Source of the DNA: an uncultured Gammaproteobacteria bacterium
GTDB lineage: Bacteria; Pseudomonadota; Gammaproteobacteria; UBA6429; Thiohalophilaceae
Reading direction: 5' to 3'
NCBI GenBank assembly: GCA_937967995.1
Contig: CALBTB010000003.1
Location: 76,856-140,855 of the forward strand
DNA: 64,000 nt
Both the position numbers and the translations under genes were made by a program. Positions 44,130-52,631 of this stretch are shown here, one piece after another (within the stretch, counting starts at the first letter, position 1; every line of letters starts with the position of its first letter). Under the pieces are notes generated by a model that saw only the letters and a list, made by a program, of their open reading frames with translations, was not told where the DNA came from and did no database searches.

Positions 44130-44807
44130 TTGATATCCTTTATGACTCGGCCCAGTATTCTTAGATGGAAGGGTATTCTGAAATGGACGGGTATCCTGGT
44201 TGCGTTGGGTCTGGCTACCATTCTGGCTGGCCTGATCGTACTGACTCAAATTGAAAAGCAGCAGGCTGAATATAATCAACAACTAATACAGAAGCTCACC
44301 AAACAGGATGCGTCGCAGAAGCTCACTGCGATTATTTATTTTTCTCGTTCCGAGACTACTGCGCTACTGGCACACCATCTTGCACAAGGACATTCAGCCC
44401 GGCTGTTCAGGTTAGAGGCACAAGATTACAAACCGGGATTAATGGGATGGATTAATGCCATGCTCGATGCAAGGCAGCATGAAGCCAGAATCATGCCGAA
44501 AAAAATTGATTTGTCCGCATTTGATACCGTATATCTTGGATCACCAATCTGGTTGTATAGCCCGGCGCCACCCGTCTGGGATTTTATAAAGCATAATCAG
44601 TTTGACGGAAAGGCTGTGATTCTCGTCAATACCTTCAATAGTAAATTTGAACAGCGCTTCATCAATGAATTTAAGGAGATTGTTATGCACAAAGGTGCAC
44701 GCTCGTTTACGCATCAGTACATTAAGCGCGGGCGCATAGGGCAACAACTATCCGCAGAGGAAATGCTAAAAGCGTTTGATGAAACGTGGATTAATAAAAG
44801 TTACTGA
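44130..44807 (+). CDS. Membrane-anchored flavodoxin-like protein
   Basis: 225 residues. An N-terminal TM helix (WTGILVALGLATILAGLIVL) is followed by a coiled linker and a flavodoxin fold: IIYFSRSETTALLAHHLA is the FMN phosphate loop, and VYLGSPIWLYSPAPPVWDF the second FMN loop. The TTG start has AAGGAA 9 nt upstream; ATG at 44142 is the alternative. Divergent from the hydrolase-AraC unit, it probably reduces quinones or electrophiles near the membrane. Confidence 0.85.
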   Translation: MISFMTRPSILRWKGILKWTGILVALGLATILAGLIVLTQIEKQQAEYNQQLIQKLTKQDASQKLTAIIYFSRSETTALLAHHLAQGHSARLFRLEAQDYKPGLMGWINAMLDARQHEARIMPKKIDLSAFDTVYLGSPIWLYSPAPPVWDFIKHNQFDGKAVILVNTFNSKFEQRFINEFKEIVMHKGARSFTHQYIKRGRIGQQLSAEEMLKAFDETWINKSY

Positions 44808-44822
44808 AAAACGCGAGTAAAA

Positions 44823-45588
44823 ATGTCCGCTTTGGGTCGCATTCCGACCATTCGATTTTGTACCATACTTTCGATCCATTCCTGAAACAGGAGGATCTGA
44901 CATGCTCTATCTTACACATAATCCCATACAAAAACACAGGCCCTGGAACAAGGGGAAGCTCACAGGTCAGAAACCGCCCCTCAAATTGAAGGAAATTTGG
45001 GCCATTCGAATCCGTCTACAGCTCAGTGGTAACTATCGCCAGCTGGCCCTATTCAATACGGCCATTGATAGTAAATTGCGTAGTTGTGACCTGGTCAAGC
45101 TGCGTGTCCGCGATGTCTCGCATGGGGATACCATCGTCAAACGAGCCATGATTATGCAACAAAAAACCCAGCAGCCCGTCCAATTTGAGATAACGGAGCA
45201 AACACGCACTGCCCTCCAAAAACTCATTGAAACAGACAACCTCAGTTACAACGACTATCTCTTTCATTCGAGACGGACTTCTTCTGAACATTTATCAACA
45301 CGCCAATATATGCGTATTGTGAAGTTCTGGGTAAGAAGTATTGGGTTAGATCCCGCTGATTACGGCACACATACGATGCGCCGAACCAAACCAACATTGA
45401 TCTACAAGCGAACCAAGAATCTGCGCGCAGTTCAGTTGTTGTTAGGTCATACCAAGCTGGAAAGCACAGTGAGGTATTTGGGTATTGAAGTGGATGATGC
45501 TCTGGAAATGGCTGAGCAAACTGAAGTCTAGTTGTTACGAGTTAGCGCCCAAAGGAATGGGCGCTGACCGGCCAGAAGCGGACATTAG
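44823..45588 (+). mobile_element. Tyrosine-recombinase mini-cassette with short inverted flanks
   Basis: A recombinase gene flanked by atgtccgct... on the left and ...agcggacat on the right, with further dyad material (gcgcccaaaggaatgggcgc at 45544-45563). It looks like a small independently mobile cassette inside the transposon cargo, or just intergenic repeat sequence beside the gene; related gtccgctt...ggtcgg sequence also occurs near 49160. Confidence 0.45.
44902..45531 (+). CDS. Short tyrosine recombinase
   Basis: 209 residues, essentially the catalytic domain alone. Catalytic residues: Arg in SKLRSCDLVKLR, His-x-x-Arg in HTMRRTK, His in LLLGHTKLEST and the nucleophilic Tyr in VRYLGIEV. 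The N-terminal SAM-like DNA-binding domain of full-size integrases is missing, as in a widespread family of solitary ~200-residue recombinases. The ATG has AGGAGG 8 nt upstream. Confidence 0.9.
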   Translation: MLYLTHNPIQKHRPWNKGKLTGQKPPLKLKEIWAIRIRLQLSGNYRQLALFNTAIDSKLRSCDLVKLRVRDVSHGDTIVKRAMIMQQKTQQPVQFEITEQTRTALQKLIETDNLSYNDYLFHSRRTSSEHLSTRQYMRIVKFWVRSIGLDPADYGTHTMRRTKPTLIYKRTKNLRAVQLLLGHTKLESTVRYLGIEVDDALEMAEQTEV

Positions 45589-45651
45589 TGAAAACTAGGG
45601 ATTATGACTTGAATTGGCCATATGTGGAAGTTCGGGAAATATCAGGCATCA

Positions 45652-46368
45652 TTATTGGATATGAGTTACATCATTCTGACCGCCACCCTGGCTATAGGGA
45701 AAATAAAACTCAATCAGACGTTGTTTGTAGTTTGCATGGTCAGTAGACGTGGCTTTGAATATGGGTTCTTGCAACATTCTAGAGTACCAGGACTGGTATT
45801 TCTGCCAATCATCACCAATTATAGGTAATTCAAAGTTCCTATAGTGACTTAGTAATAAATCGATCCTGTGAGCAAAAGGGATTAGTAGAATATCAATTAT
45901 TCCCATTGAGTTACCAGAAAAGTAGGGGCTCTGATTAGGTATCTGTGAGCTCAGTAATTTCAATCCTTCTAGTAAATTTTCTCTCGATGAGTCTCGATAT
46001 TTGCCTGAGTTCCTTGCTTTTAGAAAACGATAAAAATAGGGAACAATTTTTTTATTTATATGATCTACCCAATAGCGATGTTCTGCCCGGATAGCAGGCG
46101 AATTGGGTAGGATAGGATTGAATGTAGGTTTGAGTTCCTCCAAGAACTCAACAACACGCGTAGAATCTACAACTCTAGTTTGCTTGTTGTTCTCTTGATC
46201 GAAATATTCGATGACGGGAACTTGTGCAGTATTTCTAGAAATCTTCATCCACCAGTCAGTTTCATTGTAAGGGTCGACTTCGATCAGTTCACATTCAAGC
46301 TTTTTATGTAGCAATGTCATCCATGCTCTTTGAGCAAATGGGCAATACCAGGCATAGTAGAATTTCAT
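45652..46368 (-). CDS. Glutathione S-transferase family protein
   Basis: 238 residues. The thioredoxin-fold N-terminal domain has WYCPFAQRAW, the CPFA active site of omega-like GSTs. QVPVIEYFD holds the cis-Pro, then VDSTRVVEFLEE. The helical C-terminal domain follows. Co-oriented with GFA, LtrA and MdaB genes; the set suggests response to electrophiles. Confidence 0.88.
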   Translation of the reverse strand: MKFYYAWYCPFAQRAWMTLLHKKLECELIEVDPYNETDWWMKISRNTAQVPVIEYFDQENNKQTRVVDSTRVVEFLEELKPTFNPILPNSPAIRAEHRYWVDHINKKIVPYFYRFLKARNSGKYRDSSRENLLEGLKLLSSQIPNQSPYFSGNSMGIIDILLIPFAHRIDLLLSHYRNFELPIIGDDWQKYQSWYSRMLQEPIFKATSTDHANYKQRLIEFYFPYSQGGGQNDVTHIQ

Positions 46369-46408
46369 CTTTGGTCTTCATTGGATATTGAGATTGTGTA
46401 AAAAATAT

Positions 46409-46810
46409 CTACTGTTTAGGAATCTGATCATCTATATCAATAATTCTTCTATCGTAATAAAAGTGCGCATTCGATTTGAACTCTTCAGGAAGCACATCGT
46501 TATTACACTTTCGTATTAATAGTTGTGAAACGAGTCTCCAGCCCATAGCATTCGTGTTGTAAACCGTTTCTCCACAGTGCTTGCAGAATACACGTGTCAT
46601 CACAAGAGTCGGATGTTTATATTCAACAATACTATCTTCTCCAGAAGTTATAGTAACTTCATCTGCATTCCATGCTGCAACAGAGTGATAAGGAACATCC
46701 AGTAGAGTTCGACAGTCTTCACAGTGGCAGTAAGCATGGACTTTTGGTGAACCAGTCATACTTAAAGATACAGCTTTACAATCACAATGAACTTGGTATT
46801 GTTTAGTCAT
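46409..46810 (-). CDS. GFA-family zinc protein
   Basis: 133 residues. Zinc ligands of the glutathione-dependent formaldehyde-activating fold are CDC near residue 9, CHCEDC near 28 and CKHCGE near 77, with the end DIDDQIPKQ replacing the usual catalytic-loop end. Members bind glutathione or small adducts; the true activity is unknown. Third of four co-oriented genes. Confidence 0.88.
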   Translation of the reverse strand: MTKQYQVHCDCKAVSLSMTGSPKVHAYCHCEDCRTLLDVPYHSVAAWNADEVTITSGEDSIVEYKHPTLVMTRVFCKHCGETVYNTNAMGWRLVSQLLIRKCNNDVLPEEFKSNAHFYYDRRIIDIDDQIPKQ

Positions 46811-46825
46811 AAAATTTCTCGCTTA

Positions 46826-47968
46826 TTAGTGGTTTTCAGCTTCCAGGTATTGTTTGACATCAACTGAAAGGATTCTCTTAAAAGTTAAAAATACATAAGT
46901 CAGCATGCCTAATGTCATTCCGAGCATTGCGTATTCAATTATCGGTAAGTAACTGCTAGCGATTGTTATTCCAACACAGATGAAGATGTTAGATATGATA
47001 AGTCTTCTCCATGGAGGGAATGCATACCAGTAAGGAATCTGTTTACCCAGGTAAAAGAAAACGAGACCAGTGATTGCAAGGAGGCTGAACGTCTCATGAT
47101 CAAGATCACCTAAAATCGCATGTCGAATCATATTCGCAAGTATCAGCAGCCCCATGCAAACAAGCAAGTGAGTGAAAATTAGAATATTACCCGTAACAAG
47201 GCGTTCTGCTCTTTCCAAAATCGGGAAACTATCAAAGTATATCCACCATATTGCACCAATTAAAAAGAACCCTGTTGAAGCGGCTAATAAGTCATGTAAA
47301 TCCCAATGCTCGGTAGATAGGCTAGCGACCATTGCGATGACAGACTCACCAAGAAGAATAATGGCAAGCAGTCCAATGCGTTCAACCAGATGATTTCTAT
47401 CAATTGGACGGGCCTGGAGTTTATTCCTTAGTAATATTTGCCAGGTGATATCGATTACAATTCCGCTATAAAAAGCGATATATTTGTAAGGTGAATCTAA
47501 GAATAGCGCTAACAGTGATACCGCTGAACCAATGGTGATTGCTACGGCAATGTCCTTTGAATATGCTAATTCCTCGGGATGTTTTGCATGTATCTTCCAG
47601 TATCGATATCCAAGCATTAAACGAACGATTGCATACAGGAAAACAAACTGACTGAAATTCTCACCTAATGAGGTTTCAGCATAAGTCGACAACACAACTA
47701 GGATGCCCATGATGAACAGGGTGAAAATTTTATGCTCCCTGTCATCTTTATCAAAACGATTAGCAAATAAGGTATGCGTCATCCATATCCACCAAACGGG
47801 AATGAATACCAATGGGAATCGAGCAAGCTGCTCAGCACCTATGTGGCCATTATGTGTATGCGCAAGGTCATGAGTTACCACTCCGATAACGGCCACAAAG
47901 ACGAGATCAAAAAATAACTCCAGCCAGGTGGCATGTCTGCCGCGTTTTTTATATTGAGATTCGAACAT
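46826..47968 (-). CDS. Low temperature requirement A (LtrA) family membrane protein
   Basis: 380 residues, about 10-12 membrane helices. The opening RHATWLELFFDLVFVAVIG is the LtrA signature; LVERIGLLAIILLGESVIAM in the middle is a second signature. Function is not established beyond cold growth in Listeria. Between GFA and MdaB genes on the same strand. Confidence 0.92.
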   Translation of the reverse strand: MFESQYKKRGRHATWLELFFDLVFVAVIGVVTHDLAHTHNGHIGAEQLARFPLVFIPVWWIWMTHTLFANRFDKDDREHKIFTLFIMGILVVLSTYAETSLGENFSQFVFLYAIVRLMLGYRYWKIHAKHPEELAYSKDIAVAITIGSAVSLLALFLDSPYKYIAFYSGIVIDITWQILLRNKLQARPIDRNHLVERIGLLAIILLGESVIAMVASLSTEHWDLHDLLAASTGFFLIGAIWWIYFDSFPILERAERLVTGNILIFTHLLVCMGLLILANMIRHAILGDLDHETFSLLAITGLVFFYLGKQIPYWYAFPPWRRLIISNIFICVGITIASSYLPIIEYAMLGMTLGMLTYVFLTFKRILSVDVKQYLEAENH

Positions 47969-47996
47969 GGTTTATTTCGCAGTTGCTCAGAAATAA

Positions 47997-48581
47997 TTAA
48001 AAATGTCTATCAATATGAGACTCGAATCGTTTTATATCACTTTCCACTTGCGCATTTTTCATGACGTCATAGCAAGCAAATGTTGGCAACGATTCCATTG
48101 CAAAGAATCTGAAATTCATATGCATTGGAAAGAACAGATCATCGACGCTTTTTCCCTGGAATAGATATTCGGAGGTGTCATTAAAGGCTTCTTCGGGGGC
48201 GTTGAAGGTCAAGGAAAGCATGTATTTCTTGCCTTGTAGTGTACCGCCTGCACCATAATTTTTTTTAGGCTCTGTGGATGTGCGACCGTCCCCATTACAC
48301 AGCTCGCCACCCATGCCAGCAGTATAGACTTCATCCATATACTTCTTGAAAGTCCAGGGGACACCCATCCAATTCACGGGTGATTGAAGAAATATAATGT
48401 CAGCCCACTGATGGTTTTCCAGCTGTTCCGCGACATCTATATCCTTATCAGCTTGAACAATTCTAATTTCATGCCCTTTGGCTCCTAGTAATTGTTCAGC
48501 CTTCTCAACCATTGTCTGGTTAAGCTTGCCTTCTGAGAAAGGATAATAGTGGTGGGCATTGATGATTAGCACATTACTCAT
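47997..48581 (-). CDS. mdaB: MdaB-type NAD(P)H quinone oxidoreductase
   Basis: 194 residues, FAD/flavodoxin-fold quinone reductase (modulator of drug activity B). MSNVLIINAHHYYPFSEGKLN opens the family; FLQSPVNWMGVPWTFKKYMD and GGTLQGKKYMLSLTFNAP are conserved. It performs two-electron quinone reduction protecting against redox cycling. Divergent from an HxlR-type regulator, a common control arrangement for such reductases. Confidence 0.93.
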   Translation of the reverse strand: MSNVLIINAHHYYPFSEGKLNQTMVEKAEQLLGAKGHEIRIVQADKDIDVAEQLENHQWADIIFLQSPVNWMGVPWTFKKYMDEVYTAGMGGELCNGDGRTSTEPKKNYGAGGTLQGKKYMLSLTFNAPEEAFNDTSEYLFQGKSVDDLFFPMHMNFRFFAMESLPTFACYDVMKNAQVESDIKRFESHIDRHF

Positions 48582-48693
48582 TCTTGATTCTCCAGGTCAG
48601 ATCAAACATTGCAGTTTTAGATGAATGAGATGTATTATTACCTACAGGTATATAAAAACAACTAGTATACTTTTAGTAACCTAGTTTACTGAG

Positions 48694-49056
48694 ATGCCCA
48701 TGAAAAGTTATATAGAAACAGACAAGAAAGGGAAAAAGTCGGTCATTAATGCTTGTACGGAGCCTTGTGCAATAGAAAAAGGTATGAGGATGATTGGAGG
48801 TAAGTGGAAAGGATCAATCATTTATCACCTGAAAGATGAACCTGTACGATTCAATGACCTTGCCAGGCTGCTAGGTGCAGCCAGCAAAAAGATGGTTGAT
48901 CAGCGCTTGAAAGAGCTTGAAGCAGAAGGCATGGTCATTCGTAAGGTAATAAGTGATCGACCGGTTGCAGTTACCTATGAATTAACTGATTTTGGCAGGA
49001 GTGCTTTGAAAATACTGGATGATTTGCGCATTTGGTCTGAAAAGCATATTTCTTAA
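48694..49056 (+). CDS. HxlR-family transcriptional regulator
   Basis: 120 residues. Cys-containing N terminus ACTEPCAIEKGMRMIGGKWKG, then the winged helix RFNDLARLLGAASKKMVDQRLKELEAEG and SDRPVAVTYELTDFGRS, all typical. The paired Cys may sense electrophiles. It probably represses the divergent mdaB gene; the 112-bp space contains ctagtatac and cctagttta near 48662-48690 as possible half-sites. Confidence 0.92.
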   Translation: MPMKSYIETDKKGKKSVINACTEPCAIEKGMRMIGGKWKGSIIYHLKDEPVRFNDLARLLGAASKKMVDQRLKELEAEGMVIRKVISDRPVAVTYELTDFGRSALKILDDLRIWSEKHIS

Positions 49057-49303
49057 AATTTGTCAGCTTAAGGATGGTATAAGTCTTATAGCTCTCACTT
49101 ATTTGACGTCTGCTATCACCGCGTGGTGATAATAGTTCATTCCTGAAAAACATATGAGCAATGTCCGCTTCGGGTCGGCAGCGGCCATTTTATACTTACG
49201 ATAATAGGCCGTCTTATGGTTTCGGGCACACAGTAATTTATTGATTAGCAATTATCTCGTAATTATATGTTAATAAAAACAAACAGTTATCTGGTTTGGT
49301 GAT

Positions 49304-49439
49304 ATTTGCAATTTATGCCTGAATTGATCATGATATTTGCAATATATGGGGTCCATAGTTTGTAACTTATGATGATTAGAGGTGACTTAAGTGCTTGATT
49401 CGAGGAGTCTTGGATTTGCAGCTTATGCTTCAACCCACA
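49304..49439 (-). repeat. Element 1 right end: four inverted TnsB-type repeats and terminal ACA
   Basis: ATTTGCAATTTATGCC (49304), ATTTGCAATATATGGG (49335), GTTTGTAACTTATGAT (49358) and ATTTGCAGCTTATGCT (49414) are reverse-oriented versions of the left-end repeats. The end is TTCAACCCACA at 49439, mirroring the left terminus. From 49057 to 49303 I see no gene. Confidence 0.87.
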
Positions 49440-49451
49440 GTTGTGCGGTAC

Positions 49452-49621
49452 AGCATAAGTTGCAAATCGGACACCATAAATTGCAAATGGGGACAGCATA
49501 AGTTGTAAGTATATATTTTGTAACAAAAATCAGCTGGACGTCTATTAAAGCGTGAACTGAGAAAAATAATTAGAAGAGTGATTTATATAGCGCCCAATGG
49601 TGACATTGGGCGTTTGTTTTT
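49452..49621 (+). repeat. Element 2 left end: TnsB-type repeats and insulating terminator
   Basis: About 95% identical over 170 bp to 23991-24159: repeats at 49452, 49473 and 49495, then the hairpin CGCCCAAT/ATTGGGCG (49591-49612) and T-tract. The sequences diverge completely after it. Confidence 0.9.
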
Positions 49622-49724
49622 CAGATCACGAGTGACTGTTGCAGATCCAAGCGGACAAATATGCGACCCGAACAATTGATGTTAAGTCTTTTCCAAATCG
49701 ACACTTATCGAGGATTAAGGCCTT

Positions 49725-49925
49725 ATGGCAAAGCAGAAAGATGAGCTGATATCGCCCACTGTGAAAAAAGTGCTCGATGAGTATCTTGCTGCGCTGCATG
49801 CGGAAGAAGAGATCGATAACGAAGTTGCGGATCGGCTTGATGCACTCTTACAAAAGGGCAAGGTCCCTAAATTCGATGATATTGACGCGGTATTGTTCCC
49901 ACCACCCAAGGGAGGCAAACCGTGA
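49725..49925 (+). CDS. Small partner of the SMC-like ATPase
   Basis: 66 residues, acidic helical start (SPTVKKVLDEYLAALHAEEEIDNEVADRLDALLQKG) and a Pro/Lys end PPPKGGKP. Its stop overlaps the GTG start of the ATPase (GTGA), so the pair is translationally coupled and stoichiometric production is likely. No family recognised. First cargo gene of element 2. Confidence 0.75.
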   Translation: MAKQKDELISPTVKKVLDEYLAALHAEEEIDNEVADRLDALLQKGKVPKFDDIDAVLFPPPKGGKP

Positions 49926-52387
49926 TCCGAATAAAAACTATCCATATCGAAGAGTTTCGCGGCATCCGCGATCTTGTTCTTGACCTGGGTGGTGAAAATT
50001 TCGGGATCTGTGGCCCAAACGGCACCGGTAAGAGCGGCGTAGTCGATGCCATCGAATTCTGTCTCACAGGCAACGTTACTAGACTGTCGGGAGAAGGACA
50101 GGGTGAACTCAGTGTGAAAGGTCATGCACCGCATGTCGATCACCGTGCTAATCCCGACAAGGCCAAGGTTACGATTACCGCGATTGTGTCTACACTCGGT
50201 AAAGAGGTCACGATCACGCGCTCGGTCAAGAACCCGCGTGCCGCGACTATCGAGCCCGTCGCTCCAAAAATACAGACGATCATCGAGGAACTACAATCGC
50301 ATCCGGAGTTTGCGCTGTCACGCCGGGAGATTGCGAAATACATTGTAACTCCGCCAGCACAAAGGTCCACTGACGTTCAAACGCTGCTGCGCCTTGATTA
50401 CATTGGGGGCTTACGCAAAGCATTGTTGAGTTATGCGAACAGATGCAAGCGCGAAATCGACGAGGCCGAACGCGCGCGAGCGCGTGCCGAAAGCGAACTT
50501 AAGACAGCTCTCGACATACCCTCGCTTGATCGCAAGTTGGTGCTGGAAAAGGCAAACGCGAAGCGCAGTGTTCTCGGATTACCAGCACTCACGGAGCTAA
50601 CTTCGCAAACATCTTTTAAAGAGGGGGTGCTGGAGCAAGACAAGAATGCCAAGAAACCCGACATTGCGAAAGATGTAGCTCTGGCCGACCTCTCGGCGTT
50701 ATTCACAGGCATCCATTCTGGCGAACCAAATGATCTCAAAGAGCACAGGGAAAGTGCTCTCTCGTCCTTACAGAAGTTGAAGGAAGATGAAAAGGCACTA
50801 TCACTTGCACGGATGCATGGTTTCATAACAACCGGTCTTGATCTTGTTACTGAAGATGCCTGCCCTCTTTGTGACAAACCTTGGGACGCTGACGAGCTGC
50901 GAACACATCTCAAGGCAAAGCTTTTGAGCGCCGAAGAGATTGGGACGTTGCTCAAAAAGCTCGGTAACGCGAATGCTGCAATTATTGGTGGCATTGAAGC
51001 CCGTTCGGCGGGAATCCGTAAAGTAGCTGGCTACGCTGCAAAGCTTGATCCCGTTGTACCACACGCTAAATTGGATGCTTACGCCAAAGACCTTGACGAT
51101 ACCATCGCTGCACTCAAAGCATTCGATGTCGACTATTCCCAGATTGAAGCAGCCTTTACAGCATTGGAAGCCAAATGGTGGGAAGTTCCAGAAGAATCGC
51201 TGACGCTGCTGGAAGAGACGGAGAAAGGTGTCAAGGTTCTGCCCGATAGTTCGGACAAGGATAAAGCCGTTGAATTTTTGGCTGTCCTTCAGGATCGTTA
51301 TGAGAGGCTGCTTGCAACAAGTAAGACTGTCAAGGCCATGGCTGGGCGGAATGTAGTGGCCCAAAAGGTCTATGACCATTACAACACCGTATCCAACACG
51401 GTCCTCGAAGGAATCTATGATGCCGTCGCCAAGGAATTCACCGAGTTTTACAAGGCGATTAATGATGATGAAGGCAAGTTTGTTGGCGAGTTGAAAGCGG
51501 AGCCAGCCAAACTTAGTTTCAACGTTGACTTCTATGGTAGAGGGACATTCCCGCCTGGCGCTTATCATAGCGAAGGACATCAGGACGGGATGGGCTTGTG
51601 CCTTTATCTAGCCCTGATGAAGCACACGTTAGGTGACAAGTTTACCTTTGCGGTACTTGATGATGTGCTGATGTCTGTCGATACCGGTCATCGGCGCGAA
51701 GTGTGTCGCTTACTCAAGACGAAGTTCCCAAATACCCAGTTTGTTCTGACTACCCATGATCGGGTATGGCTACAATACATGAAGACCGAGGGGCTGATTC
51801 AGAATGGCCAGTTTTTTGGCGGCTGGAATGTCGAGACGGGACCACGTATCTGGGATGATACGGATATCTGGACCGAAATCGAGGAAGCTCTCAACAAGGA
51901 CGATGTGCCGCGTGCCGCCGCTCTGTTGCGCCGCTATCTGGAATACATCTCCGCCGTCCTCGCTGATAATTTGCGGGCGCAGGTCGAATATCGTGGTGAT
52001 GCTAGCTATGACCTCGGTGACTTGCTACCGCCTACTCTTAACCGTTGGAAGGATCGACTGAGGAAAGGAATTAAGTCGGCAAACCATTGGGGCCATGCTG
52101 ATGACAAAGCAGCTATAGAGGCAAAGCTCACCGAAGCCGAAAATCTGATTCAGAATAGCAGCGCCGAACAGTGGGCGATTAACAAGTCAGTGCATTTCAA
52201 CGAATGGGAAAACTTCTCTAAGTCTGAATTCGAGCAGGTTGCCGAGGCATTCAAAGCGTTGCTTGATCATATTCGCTGCAACAATAAGAAATGTGGTGGA
52301 TATCCATATCTAACTCCCCGAAAGGGAGCATCTGAACAGCTTCGATGCAGTTGTGGTGCCGTCAATGTCAATCTTAGGATTAAATAG
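49922..52387 (+). CDS. SMC/RecF-like ATPase with zinc hook and C-terminal zinc finger
   Basis: 821 residues. The N-terminal ABC-type half has IEEFRGIRDLVLDL and Walker A GPNGTGKS near residue 33. A charged coiled coil is interrupted by EDACPLCDKPWD (CxxC, near 313), a zinc-hook-like apex. The second half has a signature SEGHQDGMGL near 550, Walker B FAVLDDVLMSVD near 577 and the H-loop TTHD. Beyond the usual end is a helical domain and a C-x5-C...C-x-C zinc finger. Such ATPases (RecF/Rad50-like) recur in defence systems with a small or nuclease partner. No nuclease domain is visible here, so the effector is unclear. GTG start. Confidence 0.82.
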   Translation: MIRIKTIHIEEFRGIRDLVLDLGGENFGICGPNGTGKSGVVDAIEFCLTGNVTRLSGEGQGELSVKGHAPHVDHRANPDKAKVTITAIVSTLGKEVTITRSVKNPRAATIEPVAPKIQTIIEELQSHPEFALSRREIAKYIVTPPAQRSTDVQTLLRLDYIGGLRKALLSYANRCKREIDEAERARARAESELKTALDIPSLDRKLVLEKANAKRSVLGLPALTELTSQTSFKEGVLEQDKNAKKPDIAKDVALADLSALFTGIHSGEPNDLKEHRESALSSLQKLKEDEKALSLARMHGFITTGLDLVTEDACPLCDKPWDADELRTHLKAKLLSAEEIGTLLKKLGNANAAIIGGIEARSAGIRKVAGYAAKLDPVVPHAKLDAYAKDLDDTIAALKAFDVDYSQIEAAFTALEAKWWEVPEESLTLLEETEKGVKVLPDSSDKDKAVEFLAVLQDRYERLLATSKTVKAMAGRNVVAQKVYDHYNTVSNTVLEGIYDAVAKEFTEFYKAINDDEGKFVGELKAEPAKLSFNVDFYGRGTFPPGAYHSEGHQDGMGLCLYLALMKHTLGDKFTFAVLDDVLMSVDTGHRREVCRLLKTKFPNTQFVLTTHDRVWLQYMKTEGLIQNGQFFGGWNVETGPRIWDDTDIWTEIEEALNKDDVPRAAALLRRYLEYISAVLADNLRAQVEYRGDASYDLGDLLPPTLNRWKDRLRKGIKSANHWGHADDKAAIEAKLTEAENLIQNSSAEQWAINKSVHFNEWENFSKSEFEQVAEAFKALLDHIRCNNKKCGGYPYLTPRKGASEQLRCSCGAVNVNLRIK

Positions 52388-52631
52388 AAATATGGAGAAC
52401 AGCATAGCTATTAGATTAGTTATACGCTTTGCGGCCTATAGGGCAGCACAAAGCACTGTATATTATCTAACTCGCTTAGGTCCGCGATTTTCCTGTAAGT
52501 GACCATAAGCAGAAGATAGGAGAAAATAGAGGTAGAATGGTTAATTATCGATACAAAGTGACATTTTTAACATTGCGATGGTGTATGAAAGACAGATGTA
52601 GTTACATCCTTTTATATGAAGGAATTATAAA

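Larger units (their letters stand above)
23981..49439 (+). mobile_element. Tn7-like transposon, element 1 (complete)
   Basis: A 25,459-bp element bounded by inverted ends TGTGGGTTGAAGCATAAG and its reverse complement, 25 of 26 bases alike. The near-duplicate GTTGC (23976-23980) and GTTGT (49440-49444) fits the 5-bp target duplication of this family. The left end holds three and the right end four copies of a 16-bp TnsB-site-like repeat. Inside are XRE, tnsA, tnsB, tnsC and tniQ, no cas genes, and two cargo blocks: defence-like genes on either side of the tns operon, and a redox block near the right end. Confidence 0.88.

Noticed and set aside
50801..51580. 259-codon frame antisense to the SMC-like ATPase
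   Set aside because: Overlaps the coiled-coil coding region completely; no ribosome site and no recognisable motif.
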